Of a DNA stretch of 64,000 nucleotides, positions 52,850-64,000 are shown piece after piece. The stretch comes from Berberis thunbergii (lineage: Eukaryota; Streptophyta; Magnoliopsida; Ranunculales; Berberidaceae). The stretch is from positions 124,001 to 188,000 of the forward strand of contig QNQO01000532.1 in the NCBI GenBank assembly GCA_003290165.1. The letters are read 5' to 3'. The notes under the pieces were generated by a model. That model saw only the letters and a list, made by a program, of their open reading frames with translations. It had not been told where the DNA came from and did not search any database. Position 1 is the first letter of the stretch, and each line of letters begins with the position of its first letter. The position numbers were made by a program, and so were the translations under genes.

Positions 52850-53018
52850 TATTTTTTTTGAAAGACGAACTGGGTTTTTAAGGATCCCATAACCTATCAA
52901 CTGGGCGACTTATAGGTCAGCACCCTTTAAAAAGTAATCATGCTGCAGGTGGGATTCGAAGCTAGGACGTGGGGACAAACCCACACAGCCCTAACCATTA
53001 GGCCATAACACCATTGAC
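52850..53018 (-). mobile_element. tRNA-derived SINE, antisense
   Basis: On the - strand GTGTTATGGCCTAATGGTTA (A-box-like), CTAGCTTCGAATCCCACCTG (B-box-like) and a body with a T/A-rich end make a typical plant SINE. Confidence 0.6.
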
Positions 53019-53029
53019 AATTTGGATTA

Positions 53030-53097
53030 CTTAAACACACAACCCTAACCACTAGGCCATAACACCCACACAGCCCTAACCATTAGGCCATAACACC
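53030..53097 (-). repeat. two extra partial SINE heads
   Basis: ACCCTAACCACTAGGCCATA and CCCTAACCATTAGGCCATAA stand within 60 bp, each equal to the first 30-odd bp of the neighbouring SINE. This indicates tandem slippage or a local duplication at the insertion site. Confidence 0.65.
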
Positions 53098-53647
53098 AAA
53101 GGCGATCAATACTTGGATTACTTAAACACTCATACCTACTTTATTTATTTTCTTAACTATCATTTGGTCTTGATTAACTTAAATTTTTTAATGGAAGGTA
53201 ATTTGGAAAATGCAAAAAGGCGATCAATACCAAACGGACAGCCTCCACTGTTCATTTGAGGCTTCTTGCTTTATACATTGTAGATATATAAACTCAAATA
53301 TTGCCTATTAGCTATGGAACTATGCTCAAACCCTTATCCATGTTGGATTTGCCCAATCGAGCTTGGGTACACCCGCTCAATTTGAGCCCTACCAACAATG
53401 TAGTGTTGCATACATTTTCTAAATAATGATTTTTATTAACAACATTAGTCTTAGCCTCTTAGGGATGGAAATACATGATTTTTTTTTGTTTTTCATCAAC
53501 CAATATTTGCTGGAAGAGCCTACTTAATGTCTAATGTTGAATGGTATTTCATGTGGTGGATATGGATTGTGCATTAGGTTTTCAATCACGCAGAGACTTA
53601 CCAAATTCATCCGTCTATTGTCAAGGTTGTAGTTTATTTTTATTTTT

Positions 53648-53745
53648 TTAAAAGGCAAGCTTGCTGCCGGTGGGTATAAAATCTAAGACATGAGAATTAA
53701 ACCACCACAATCTTAACTATCCATCTAAACTACCATTGGCTCAAG
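53648..53745 (-). mobile_element. degraded SINE
   Basis: GCAAGCTTGCTGCCGGTGGG and the following AACCACCACAATCTTAACTA resemble the body and head of the SINE at 52850-53018, heavily mutated. Confidence 0.35.
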
Positions 53746-54046
53746 GTTGTAGTGTTGCGAGCAAAGGCCATTAATTGCAAACTTTTGGCACTCCTCAAGG
53801 GTTACCTCTAAGGCCTTTGCTTTTATTAGCATTGCTCCCCTTCCCACCTTGATGACAAAGAATCTTTAACTTTTTTTAATTCCCTCAGTGATGCATCGGA
53901 TTAGATTATGAAAGAAATTGATTAAATTGGGGACCCTCAAAATAGTAACTCTGTCTCTAAATGTTCCTTGCAGAGTTGCTTTGAATCCATGCCCATTCCA
54001 TCAATATAGGATAATGAGTGACATGAGAGGCTGCTCTCTCAAGTCA

Positions 54047-54167
54047 AACTGTCAGTTTTTTTTTTTTTTTTTTTAGTGTAAACTCCAGAGGAATTTTGTT
54101 CCAACTAGTCAAACTGTCAGTTTTTTTTTTTTTTTTTCAGTGTAAACTCCAGAGGAATTTTGTTCCA
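54047..54167. repeat. tandem duplication of about 62-70 bp with poly-T
   Basis: AAACTGTCAG, a T-run of about 17, then GTGTAAACTCCAGAGGAATT and TTGTTCCAA are repeated twice head to tail with almost no divergence, so the event is recent. Confidence 0.8.
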
Positions 54168-54690
54168 AAAACACAAGGGATCACCAATTAGTCTGAAATT
54201 TCATAGATGAGGCAAAGAATGGAGTACCAGCTCAGCGATAGGTGTATAGTAGATAAAATCACAAGTTTAGGGTTTAAATTCAGCTGGCAGCATTTAGGGT
54301 GAACGGTTAAGGAATTGAAGATAATGTTTTTTATGTTGGAAATAATGTCACAGTAAACTTTTCCGGGTGGTTAACGAAGTTGAAAATATTTTTTTCAAAT
54401 TCAGCTAAAGATTTACCTAGAGATGAAGCCTATTGAATAACATGAAATTCAAGGAATGGCAGAATTGAAGAATCTAACATCTTGTGTTGATATTGCATAC
54501 ATGTTTTGATGCAATTATAACCACTTATTGACAAAGATTATTGGCCATATCTCCACCAGATCTTCTTGAGCATAAATGAGATCCTGTATTTAAGCTAAAT
54601 TTAGGTTAATTATCCAGGTCTTATTATATTGAATTCTTGAACATAAATTGAGGTCACCATCAAACCATTTCCTTGTAACAAAATAGGAAT

Positions 54691-54963
54691 GTGTTCTAAG
54701 CCTAGGTCTAGGGGCTAGGCGGCCACCAAGGCGAGTTTTTTAATTTTTTTTTTAAATTTATTGATTTTCAATTAAAAAATAAAAATTAAGGCTCTATTTT
54801 TTTTTATACATTTTACATATTGTATCTTAGTATTGAAAGTAATATCTATGTTATTATGTTTAAATTTTATAAATAAATAAATAACTGCCTAGATCCGACC
54901 TAATCCTCTAAACATTAGTCCCTTGCTCGCCGCCCTTCTAACTCCTAACCATTTTTAGAACAT
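54691..54963. mobile_element. Mutator-like MITE, copy 2
   Basis: The ends GTGTTCTAAGCCTAGG and CATTTTTAGAACAT match copy 1 at 28725-29021. The AT-rich cores align (TATGTTATTATG followed by TTATAAA). Imperfect direct repeats AAATAGGAAT/GAATAGGAT flank it. Confidence 0.7.
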
Positions 54964-57900
54964 TGAATAGGATAACTTCAATTTATCAACATTCAGTTAA
55001 CTTTATTGGCTGAACTTCGGATCAAGTGTAATGCCAACATGGAAAACTACAATTGCATAGTTACCTTTTTTAATTATTTGTTTATGTTTTTTTTTTTTTT
55101 TTTTTTTTTTGGGGTGGTGGAGTTTTGGTTGGGTATGGTGATAAAGTGACATAGTATGGAATTAGCAGCTTCAAATGGCAAATTCTTATTGGTTTGTCTC
55201 TAGAGGAACTGTGAATAAGTGGGATCATGAAACTGGATCTATTCAACATCCTTTATCTTGTTTGAACCTTTCACTAGTGGAAATGCAACATCAATATCAA
55301 TATTTCAAAACTCTTTCATCTGATTTCTTAGGGGTTAATTTAGGGTTTTTAAAGAAACCTAACCTTATTTAATGACTACAGTGCCATGTCGATATCATTC
55401 TAACCACTAATAGAAGATGGGTTAGTTTTGCGTCCCATCGAGTTTTATGTTGCAACCCTAATTTGGAACCGTAGAAAACTAAGCATACCGGTGAACATAT
55501 GAGGTCAAGCAGTAGCTTAAACTTTATTTATTGTGTTTAGTTTATAATAATAACTTAATAATGTGTTTAGATTATAATAACTTAATAATTAAAATTGCTT
55601 AAATGTCCAATAAAAATGAGCTGATAAGGAAAGGGGGTTAGGCATGGATGATTAATTGTAGACAAAGAAGATTAGTTGAACTGGAGACCAATTGTGGATT
55701 GTTGATTGTTGATCACATGGGATGGGTGGGAAAAAAAAGTAGACTCCTAAACTGGTTTTGCTTACCTATTGCTAGTGCTACCACCCATTAAAAGGGATCA
55801 AAACTATTAAGCTATGGCTCTCTCTCAATCCATGTTCATAAAATAGTTTATTAGAAGAAAAATAATTCAATAAAATATTCAATGATTTGAAGATTTCAAG
55901 TAAAATGGAGCTTTCATAATGAAGACAACACTTACCCTTCCTTCCTAGAGTAGGGTCTAACTCATCAGATGTTTCCTGAGATTAGGTTAAAAAAAAAAAA
56001 TTTATATATATAATGATTATAGGAATGGCAATGGAAAAATGAAGTATCATGAATTTGAAAATACCATAAAGTCTTACATCTGAACTATATAACTACCCTT
56101 TCCTAAATGATCGGAGAAAATTATGTCTTCAACTCTAAATAATTACGTGTGAAACCAATAGACTAATGAATACTGATAGGGGTATTTGTGTTTTTTTAAA
56201 CTAAAAATCAATATTACACATTTGTCTTTAACCTAATTTTTGGATTTCGGAAATACTTTTTCAACTTTATAATATTTATAAAGAAAGAAAAAAAATGTGA
56301 TAAAAATGACCGGGTGTTTGTGTCTTTAAACAAAGACATTATTACATTTTTGCCTCCTAATTCTGATTATTTATAATCAAATCCAATCTCTCTTAATATT
56401 CATCAATTATACTTAACTCCTTAACATAACTTATTTGAAGCTTTCGAATTATTCATAAATTATAGATAGGCCCTTACATCTAACTTATTTTTGTCTTCTA
56501 CATTTTATAAATTTTACAATCCAAATCATCCCCCTCTTAAACATTGATATAAAATATCTAAACCCCTAATATAATTTATTTCAAACTCTCCAATTATCTA
56601 TAAATTGAAAAAATGCCTTTGAACTAACTTTTTATTTTCTATTATGTCACTCACATTTCATATTTTTACAATCAAAACCAGTACCTCTGAAATATTGATT
56701 AATTATATTTAAGCCCCTAATATAATAATTTATTTCAAGCCCTCTAGTTATTTATAAACTATATATAGGCATTTAAATTAAATAAAAAAAATATTGAATA
56801 TTTGTGCATGTAGAGCACGTCCGCCCCTAGTAAATCTTATAAAAGCAAGATACATATACACTTTAGCATTGTCGACTCTCAAAGCACTCTTAACATTACC
56901 ATTATGGAGAGCTACCCCCTTCCCCCAACTTTCAATTTTTTTTTAATAAATACTTAGCCTTACAAAAAATATTCAATTATGTAATTTATAATACAATACT
57001 ATAATTATTCATTCAACTACGCATGCATGTCTTTATTGGTGTTGTGGTTAGAAGTTTAACATTTTTGGAAAACGATCCGAGTTCGATACTCTTGAAGGGT
57101 AAGATTTCTTCATGGCTATGATTTTTTCATGACTATTGACAATTACTATTTTTATCATTATGACATGCCTCAACTTTTTGTTTTTAATTTAATTTATATG
57201 TAATTGCAAACATAAATAAAAATAATAATAATAAAATTAAAAATAAATAAATATTTGTTTATTCACAACTGGTATAAAGCATCCAAAAAAATATTTGAAA
57301 TTAATATTTATAATAATAACTATATAATTCAATTATCCAACTCATACAAAATTTGAGGCTCATATAAACTATTTTTTTCTATGAAATTGTGTTAGGATTT
57401 TATTATATTCGCAAATTTCAAATTTTTTAAGCTTCAACTAGATATTTATCGTATTTTAATTATATATTATAGTTATATACTTGCTAAGGTTATCGATGTT
57501 GTGACTTTATTTTGGTTTAAATTTGGACTACACATGATTCAATTTGGTATATACAATGTACTTTTGATAGTTATACATTTTTAGTAGTTACTAGCTCGGT
57601 TAGGAACAAAAATTTGGCTCTGTCCTTGATAACCACTATTATCAATTAATAATTATTTGGCATTTCGCCCCTCTTGACTAAAATTCTAGATCCGCCACTG
57701 GTGACAACATTGTGGTTGATAGCACACACACTCAAAAAAATAAAAAAATAAAACTTGCAACTTAGCAAGCAAACTAATGTTGGAGAACGTAGCATACATA
57801 ATGCAATAAAAAGAAGTTGGAATAAAGTTAGACAGACATCCACCTATCTGTTCGGAGTGGGTATAGTTTAAAAAAAGAATATTAAATAGATATTCAAGGC

Positions 57901-60090
57901 AAATTCAGGGTCGCAACCTCGGCGGGACGAAAACGGATTTGCCCAAATCCACTCTATTGTCATCTCTACGATTTGGTTGTTGTCTATGCATATTAGTATA
58001 TTAGTGATGCTTCATATATAGACCAGCTGAATTTGATCGTTTTTTACCATGTTTTGACCCCATTGATCAATAAACAAATGAACTACAAATCTAGCTCTCT
58101 TTCAAAAAATTAAAATAACTAAGGGTATATTTGGTTTCGACTTCTATGTCTATTTTCCGTGCAAACAAACAATACCTAAATTAGCATTTGATTTCCCTAA
58201 AACCAAATAAGCCACTGAATCATGAAAACATAATAATATGTTTTTGTTTTCCCCTTTTCTCCATCCTTTGACTTTATCCTTTTTGCTAAGTTGTGATGTT
58301 GAGATATTACCAAAGTCTTAATGACATCAAATTATGTTCAAGTCATGAACCTCAAACCTTATCTGTTCCCCATTAGAAAATTGCTCCAAAACAAACATGG
58401 CATCTGATATCTTTTCTCACTATTGTTGGTGGTGTTGTTTGTTGTTTCTTCATGAGAGAGAGTATGTGAACACTTAGCATGCATGACTCACTATGGAAAG
58501 AAGATAATCATGGTGGGCTTCATGTCAGCTGATGTGGTCTCATCACATGGTTCAGAAAGTGGCATCCCAACCTATCACACATGTTCATCTGTACTATTTT
58601 AATTAGTTTTTGTGAGATTAATGTCAAACTATATGAGCCCACAAAGCTTTCCCTTGAATCAATATATAAGATCACGGGCTTGATCCATGGAAATTACCTT
58701 TAAAGTACAAAAGTCAAGGGGTGGATTTTGTCATTGCTTAAACTAATAATGGGTGGCTTTGAAATGAAGAAAAGAGCACCCATGTTTAGAATAGTCTCCA
58801 ACCCATGCTAAATCCAAGATGGGTTAGCCGAATTAGGGTTCTTGTTCGCCACTGACAAGGGGTTAAGAGATTAAAAAGAAAGAAACAAACAAACAAACGA
58901 AGATTGATGACCATGTTGTTAGCAACAATCAGACAAGCACGTCTAGAATTTAAAAAAAAAAATTGGTGCGGTGGCAACACAAGAAGGGTGTAGAAAAAAC
59001 GGTATTCTGCAGTAGGCATAGCCAAAGAAGCCACCCAAGAGTATTGACCTAGTCAATGCAGCCTGAGCTGCACATTGAACAGGTCAACTACCTTATGTTC
59101 AGCGTTACCACCTAGTACATTTGGTAGTGTACTGAACACCACCACCTACTTTCACAATTAGAGGCTGACAAAAGCACCCACATTGTGTTATTAATGGCAC
59201 CCTAAGAAAAATTAACATTTGGAGGGTACAAATATGATACTAGAGACGCCACGAGCCAATTTATTTATTAAGAGGTGCCACATGCAAATTTTTACCATTT
59301 CGATTTAGTAAAACATCCAAGCATACACTTGGACGTTTTACAAAATCTCAAGCCTTCTAGCTTGTTGAAAAAATGTAGTAACACATGAAATATGCTATGT
59401 TTTGACAAAACATGTCATTGATCCAAGGAATGTTTTGCCAAAACATGTTGTTATTTGTGTCATGTATTTTTACAAAACCGTCAATGCCTTATAGTTACCA
59501 AAACACTATCAAGATTTGGTAAAACAAGTTTAGGGTGTCCTAGATGTTTAGCAAACGAGTTCAAGGTATCCTAGATGTTTTAGCAAACAAGTTTAGGGTA
59601 TTCTAGACGTTTTCTCAAAATGAGTCTAGCCGTTTGTAAGTTGTTTTGTCGAAACATGACACATAGTTGTTGTGTTCTTCATTTTCTTGGGTTAGTTAGA
59701 CTTTCGTCCCTCTTTATAATAGTATCCCAAGATTTAAAACAACTACATAATTCTTTTTTTTAAACCGGCACTAAAACCAACAAAAATCGATAATTGTTAT
59801 TTTTTTTAAAATTTGTGGACTAACACTTTTTATTTATTTAAAACCAACACCAAAATCAAAGGAAAAAAACAAGCATTGTCTTTAATGTGTAAAGAGTAGA
59901 GCATATGCAACGAACGATTTAAAGGTGAAAAAACAAATAGAAGCAAAATTAGTGATAAAAAAAATTAAGGGATAGAGAAAACAAATTTGATTGTGTTGTA
60001 ATCTGAGTTCCACAACTGCCATCAACTTCTCCACATTGGTTGTCTCTCAATAAGCGTTTGTTTTAACATCTTGCAGCCTAAGGTATCCAA
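54964..60090. other. intergenic DNA with repeat debris
   Basis: No gene is supported. Visible pieces are a T-run at about 55088-55110 and a very AT-rich block at 55980-57400. A SINE-like A/B-box pair (TGTTGTGGTTAGAAG and CCGAGTTCGATACTC) lies at about 57040-57105. A fragment at 57900-57967 (GACGAAAACGGATTTGCCC) is related to the inner element of 16629-18372. Confidence 0.45.
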
Positions 60091-60099
60091 TCAATCCTT

Positions 60100-60688
60100 C
60101 AAATAGGCGGGAACATATAATTCCTAAAACATAAATTCAAATCCTAGCTTAAGGCAACTAGTAATTTCGAAAACTATTAAACTTAGGGCTGAACAAAAAA
60201 CCGATCAAACCGACCGAACCGATCAAAACCGAACCGATTGGTTCGGTTTAAATTCGGTTCGGATCGGTTTAAAAAAATACAAAACCGAAGTGGTCGGTTC
60301 GGTTTTCGATTTCTATGTGATTTTAACCCACCAAACCGAACCGAACCGAATATTTAAATATATTATATTATTTATATATAAAATAAAATATATTTTATAT
60401 ACAAATAATATAATATGTTTAAATATTCGGTTCGGTTCGGTTTTATTTTGGTTTTGGTTCGATTTTAGTCGGTTCGGTTTCAGATCGGTTTTGTTAATGG
60501 TCGGTTCGGTTTCGGTTTGAAAATTTTAAAACCGACCTAAGTCGGTTCGGTTCACGGTTTAGGTGAAAAACCGAACCGTCGGTTCGATTTTCAGCCCTAA
60601 TTAAACTTGCAAAATAAACAAATTCTTAAAAACATTAAACTCTTTTTTTTTTGTAATAAAATATCCTAATCGTTGTATATCTCTTGCA
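60100..60688 (-). mobile_element. LTR of a degenerate gypsy element, split by a hAT MITE
   Basis: AAATTCAAATCCTA.CTTAAGGCAA, AACTATTAAACTT, ATTAAACTC and AATAAAATATCCTAA match 61960-62126. The LTR edge is set at TTGCA. The hAT MITE at 60184-60599 interrupts it. Confidence 0.6.
60184..60599. mobile_element. hAT-type MITE, 416 bp, inside an LTR
   Basis: The ends TAGGGCTGAA and TTCAGCCCTA are perfect inverted repeats. The perfect 8-bp target duplication ATTAAACT flanks it (60176-60183 and 60600-60607). The body is full of CGGTTCGGTT/AACCGAACCG and is nearly palindromic. The open frame inside is a translation of this repeat. Confidence 0.88.
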
Positions 60689-60789
60689 GGCACCTCCTCT
60701 TGGAAAACTCGACTCTGAAAGAGTTGGATGTTTCATTTGACGAGTGTATGTTTGTTTCTTCCAGCCAAGTTTCATGTGTGTGTGGGCTT

Positions 60790-60808
60790 GGGGGGGGGGG
60801 GGGGGGGG
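60790..60808. repeat. poly-G tract
   Basis: An uninterrupted G-run of about 18 follows GTGTGGGCTTG. It may be length-variable or a sequencing weak spot. Confidence 0.8.
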
Positions 60809-60879
60809 TAGACTTGTGGAAAAGGCATTTGAGAGAACAACTTATTCTTGACCATAAATTTTTTCGAGAAAATTATGAC

Positions 60880-61600
60880 TTTTCTTGTTCCATGTACAAT
60901 TAGCTTGCAGATGATCTTCTTGCCCGCAATTACAACATTTATTTAGAGCATAATCCTTGGAAATATAAGAACCCAAACGAGCACTTCTATAAACTTGTAT
61001 ATTCTTAGACTAAAATAATCTCCTCTGCTCGATGAAGTACATATTAAAAAACATCAGTAAGATATTCAGGATGTAAGATACAAACTTCAGACTTGATGTC
61101 GGGATGCAAACTAGAAATAAACATGCTAATAAGTTGAACTTCAAGGATTGCATGATTTACCATATTTAAGATTTTTGAATTTTCGATGTATGCACATACG
61201 GTTCCAGTTTATGAAAGTTAAGATAATGTGTCACCTAGATCGCAATGTTTTCAATTACCAAATCTAATGCACATGCATAGAGAAATTTTGGGTCATCTCA
61301 CTGTTCTAATTGAACGACGCGTCTAAGGGTACCAAGAACAAACCTCACTTGTTAAGTGCAACCCAACTAAAGGAACGATTTGATCATTGGGAGTTCCATG
61401 TAGAACTTGATATTATTCAGCATAATTTAACAAACCTTCTGGATCAGAACCTCGAATCTTGGAAAAATCAATTTTGATAGTTCTTCCCTGAAAAAAAAAA
61501 CATATTGTTTTGCCATTGTGGATCACAACTCTAATGGGATTCCAGGATCGATGTGCTTGAGGAGGATGAGGACCATCAATTTTATAGTGATATCCCATGT
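60880..61600 (-). pseudogene. gypsy gag remnant, antisense
   Basis: The - strand gives KIDFSKIRGSDPEGLLNYAE (the gag LPxFxGxDPxGWLxxAE block). Later comes LISMFISSLHPDIKSEV (the F..GL.P.i...V block) and a zinc-knuckle piece CNCGQEDHL. Many stops interrupt it. Protease and pol are absent between this and the left LTR. Confidence 0.65.
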
Positions 61601-61949
61601 AATGGTATCTAATTTGTTATTGATTGTATGTCTTTACTATTTTATTTCTTATTTCTTATTTTTATTTTTTTTACTTTGTAGCCAATTTTCTAATATTTTC
61701 ATTTTTCACTATTTGTTTTCAACTAACTTGAACAAGGACTTGTAATGTCAGGTTCAACTATGATGGTGAACGCAACAACGCTGATAGCGATAAAGAAATC
61801 TTCACCACAATGAAAATGAAAACTTCAATAATGACAAAGGCAATTAGGATGCGCAAACGCCTTCTTATACTAAATAATTGCAAATATAACTCTTGACCTT
61901 CATTCAACTCTTTTAAATTCAATGCAACTAGGGTATATTTATAGACCAA

Positions 61950-62126
61950 AATAACACTTCCAAAACAGAAATTCAAATCCTACTCAAAATAGGAATTGCC
62001 AAAATCCTTGCTTAAGGCAAATATAAATTTAAAACTATTAAACTTCCAAAATAAATATTCTTTCCTAAAGGCATCAAACTCTTATTTTCTAAAATAAAAT
62101 ATGCTAACTATTTTATATATCATGCA
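61950..62126 (-). mobile_element. second LTR of the degenerate gypsy element
   Basis: It aligns with 60100-60688 once the hAT MITE is removed and ends TATATCATGCA against TATATCTCTTGCA. Its left border is not clear and no target duplication was established. Confidence 0.55.
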
Positions 62127-64000
62127 TCAAAATTGTACTTTGAAATGTGTTCGTGTACTTCAAAGTACATTTGACACATAGAACATGTGTTGAGGGGAAA
62201 AAATGCTTGAGCCGATGCACTTGCATGGTTGGCAACTTCCATGACATCGTCTGACAACGAACCCAAAAACATCACACTGTTTTCGAAAGGATAATCTTAC
62301 CATAACTAGACGCTTATGAAGCCCTTATGAATTTCTACCCTTGCAGGGATGGAATGAAAGAAGTTTTGAGAATCTAAGAGAAGGTCACGGTGAGAAAAGT
62401 CATTTATTACTACGATAGGTGTCAAGTGGAAGTGATGCATGCAACTACGACATCCATATTGTTGAACCACCCCAACTCGTGTTCCTTAATTGTTTATTGG
62501 TTCAATGGATTTGGATCTGCATCACCCCTGCTCCATCTATCTTAGCCTCCACGTTGCTTCATTTATTGGTGTAAAGGATAAAACTTAAGAATAAACATTT
62601 GAATCTGCGGCTTACACAGGACTAAGGAATATTGGGCGTCACTCATATATGTTATTACTGATGACATTTTTTTGTTTTTTTCAAGTGCATTTGCATCCAT
62701 TGCCTCTTGTACTTACTTTCCTCCCACTACCGCTGCTTTTGGTGTTGCTAGCTCCATTTGTTCAACCGGTCGGATCGAGATCATATTATGTTCCCTCTAA
62801 CAATCACAAAATTCATAATCCTTTCCATCCATGGTAATACCACAAAAAAAAAAACGGGTAATAACTCAAATCTACAAAATAATGCCCATACTACTTAGGT
62901 CATTACTTATGCTTGTACGTACTACCTATAATGACTAACGACCTAACACGATAGATACATCAGATCTACGTTAGAACAAGCGGAAACAAACCCTTATTTC
63001 TAGTCACAATCACTCAATAGTGAGTTGTCGTTGATTCGTTAGTTCCATGAACAACAATAAGTTCAGCACAAGAGATGAAGCAACTTTTTAGATCCTTTCT
63101 ATCTTTATGTGCTTTCTCCATAATCATTCATTCCTCTTAGCTAACTATGATATAACTACTCGCTATAGGTGAATTCTGAAAAAACATTTCACATAACGAC
63201 AAAAATGTTGATGCTTATCGAGGGAAGGTATTGGACCATGTTGTGGAGGATCCTTACAAGCTCGATGAAAATATATAGTGCATCAAGGCTTCTTTGGGGC
63301 ATACAACCCCATGACCCTTTGTGGGTGAAGTTGACAAATGAGTCACCCTTACTGTCACTCTACAAAACCGTAAATGAGATTTTCACTGCATACACCTCCT
63401 TGTTCAACTCTTTAACACTTGTTCTAGGTCACTCCAACCCTCCTACTTCTGAAAACTATCACATTGAATTTCGTGAACATTTTTCGTTGCCATGATGTCA
63501 TCTAGGAACAAACAATTCATAATGTTTTTCAGTAGGGTTTGGGCGGTGGTTCGTTCATCTAGAATTTTGATCCAAGTATTGGGTCTTTTTTCGTTGGTTC
63601 TTCTCATGTCATCACCATCTAGGAAGCCGACGTAGATTGTTGAGAGGTTATTTACTTGTGTTTTGGTACTTTGTGATTCATAATTCCTTCATAAGTTGCT
63701 CCATCCAGGAAGGGTGGGACTGCTTCTAAGTTTCCAGCTGCTCCAAAAAGTCTCAGATACCACTGGCAAATATGATATCGGCTTCGAACTGGATGGTAGT
63801 CCATATTTTTGCGTCACCTCCCTTTCAAATTGGAATTGTGTACTCAAATATTTTTGTTTTGTCAATTCTTCCAGTTGATCCCTCGCCTCAGTCTGGGTCA
63901 CAATTGGTCTGTCTAGATTTGGTCTTCCCCTAACGGTTACTCCCAAGTTACCATTCCCTAAGCAAATGGGTGACACTGTAATGATTGTAATAAGCTCTTC
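62127..64000. other. right end of window
   Basis: No gene is supported. On the - strand near 63745-63757 a TGGTATCTGAGAC motif resembles an LTR-element primer-binding site, and the - strand frame spans it (63689-63976). This suggests the edge of another retroelement, but no gag motif is convincing. Confidence 0.35.

Noticed and set aside
60290..60520. 76-codon open frame
   Set aside because: It is a translation of the CGGTTCGG-rich hAT MITE.
60673..60780. leucine-rich-repeat-like exon (LLLENSTLKELDVSFDEC)
   Set aside because: The likeness is one short segment. It lies inside the degenerate gypsy element and no further repeat or splice partner was found.

Overview
This window is nuclear DNA of a flowering plant. 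It is AT-rich, has GT-AG introns with T-rich acceptors, and is crowded with plant-type transposable elements: Ty3/gypsy, Ty1/copia, LINE, SINE, hAT, Harbinger-like and Mutator-like. No bacterial-style gene packing is present. The species cannot be named from the sequence. The intron sizes suggest a genome with expanded introns.

The only intact cellular gene I can support is a 20-exon gene on the + strand from the ATG at 4340 to the stop at 50246. It encodes a 504-residue protein recognisable as ALG12, the ER alpha-1,6-mannosyltransferase of the dolichol-linked N-glycan precursor pathway. I assembled it by hand from exons far too short to appear as long open frames. The phases of all 20 exons fit and no frame break is seen. 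About 1.5 kb of coding sequence is spread over about 46 kb, because several introns (2, 6, 7, 11, 14, 18) are filled with mobile DNA.

Layout. 1-3300: debris of a Tat-like Ty3/gypsy element, with about 178-bp repeat units arranged as a 1648-bp higher-order duplication. 3314-3768: a decayed duplicate of ALG12 5'UTR, exon 1 and exon 2. 4340-50246: ALG12. Intron 2 holds nested Harbinger-like elements, LINE, SINE and gag remnants. Intron 5 holds an antisense gypsy integrase remnant. Intron 6 holds a 1.7-kb inverted-repeat element. Intron 7 holds a hAT MITE with a perfect 8-bp TSD and a complete 1.12-kb TRIM-like element with a perfect 5-bp TSD. Intron 11 holds an antisense LINE broken by two MITEs. 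Intron 14 holds an antisense gypsy gag-protease, a copia remnant and a LINE piece. Intron 18 (11.8 kb) holds LINE pieces, a probable mitochondrial insertion with a decayed tRNA-Pro, a gypsy deletion derivative nested inside the LTR of another gypsy element, a strong long hairpin, an unidentified antisense exon-like fragment and a hAT element carrying a coiled-coil coding fragment. 50247-64000: downstream intergenic DNA with MITEs, SINEs, a second Mutator-like MITE copy and a degenerate gypsy element whose LTR was split by a hAT MITE.

The most rewarding observations are the extreme intron expansion of an essential-pathway gene, the upstream partial gene duplication, the hAT element with a captured coding segment, and several insertions dated relative to each other by intact target-site duplications. 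I did not find a new defence or metabolic system.
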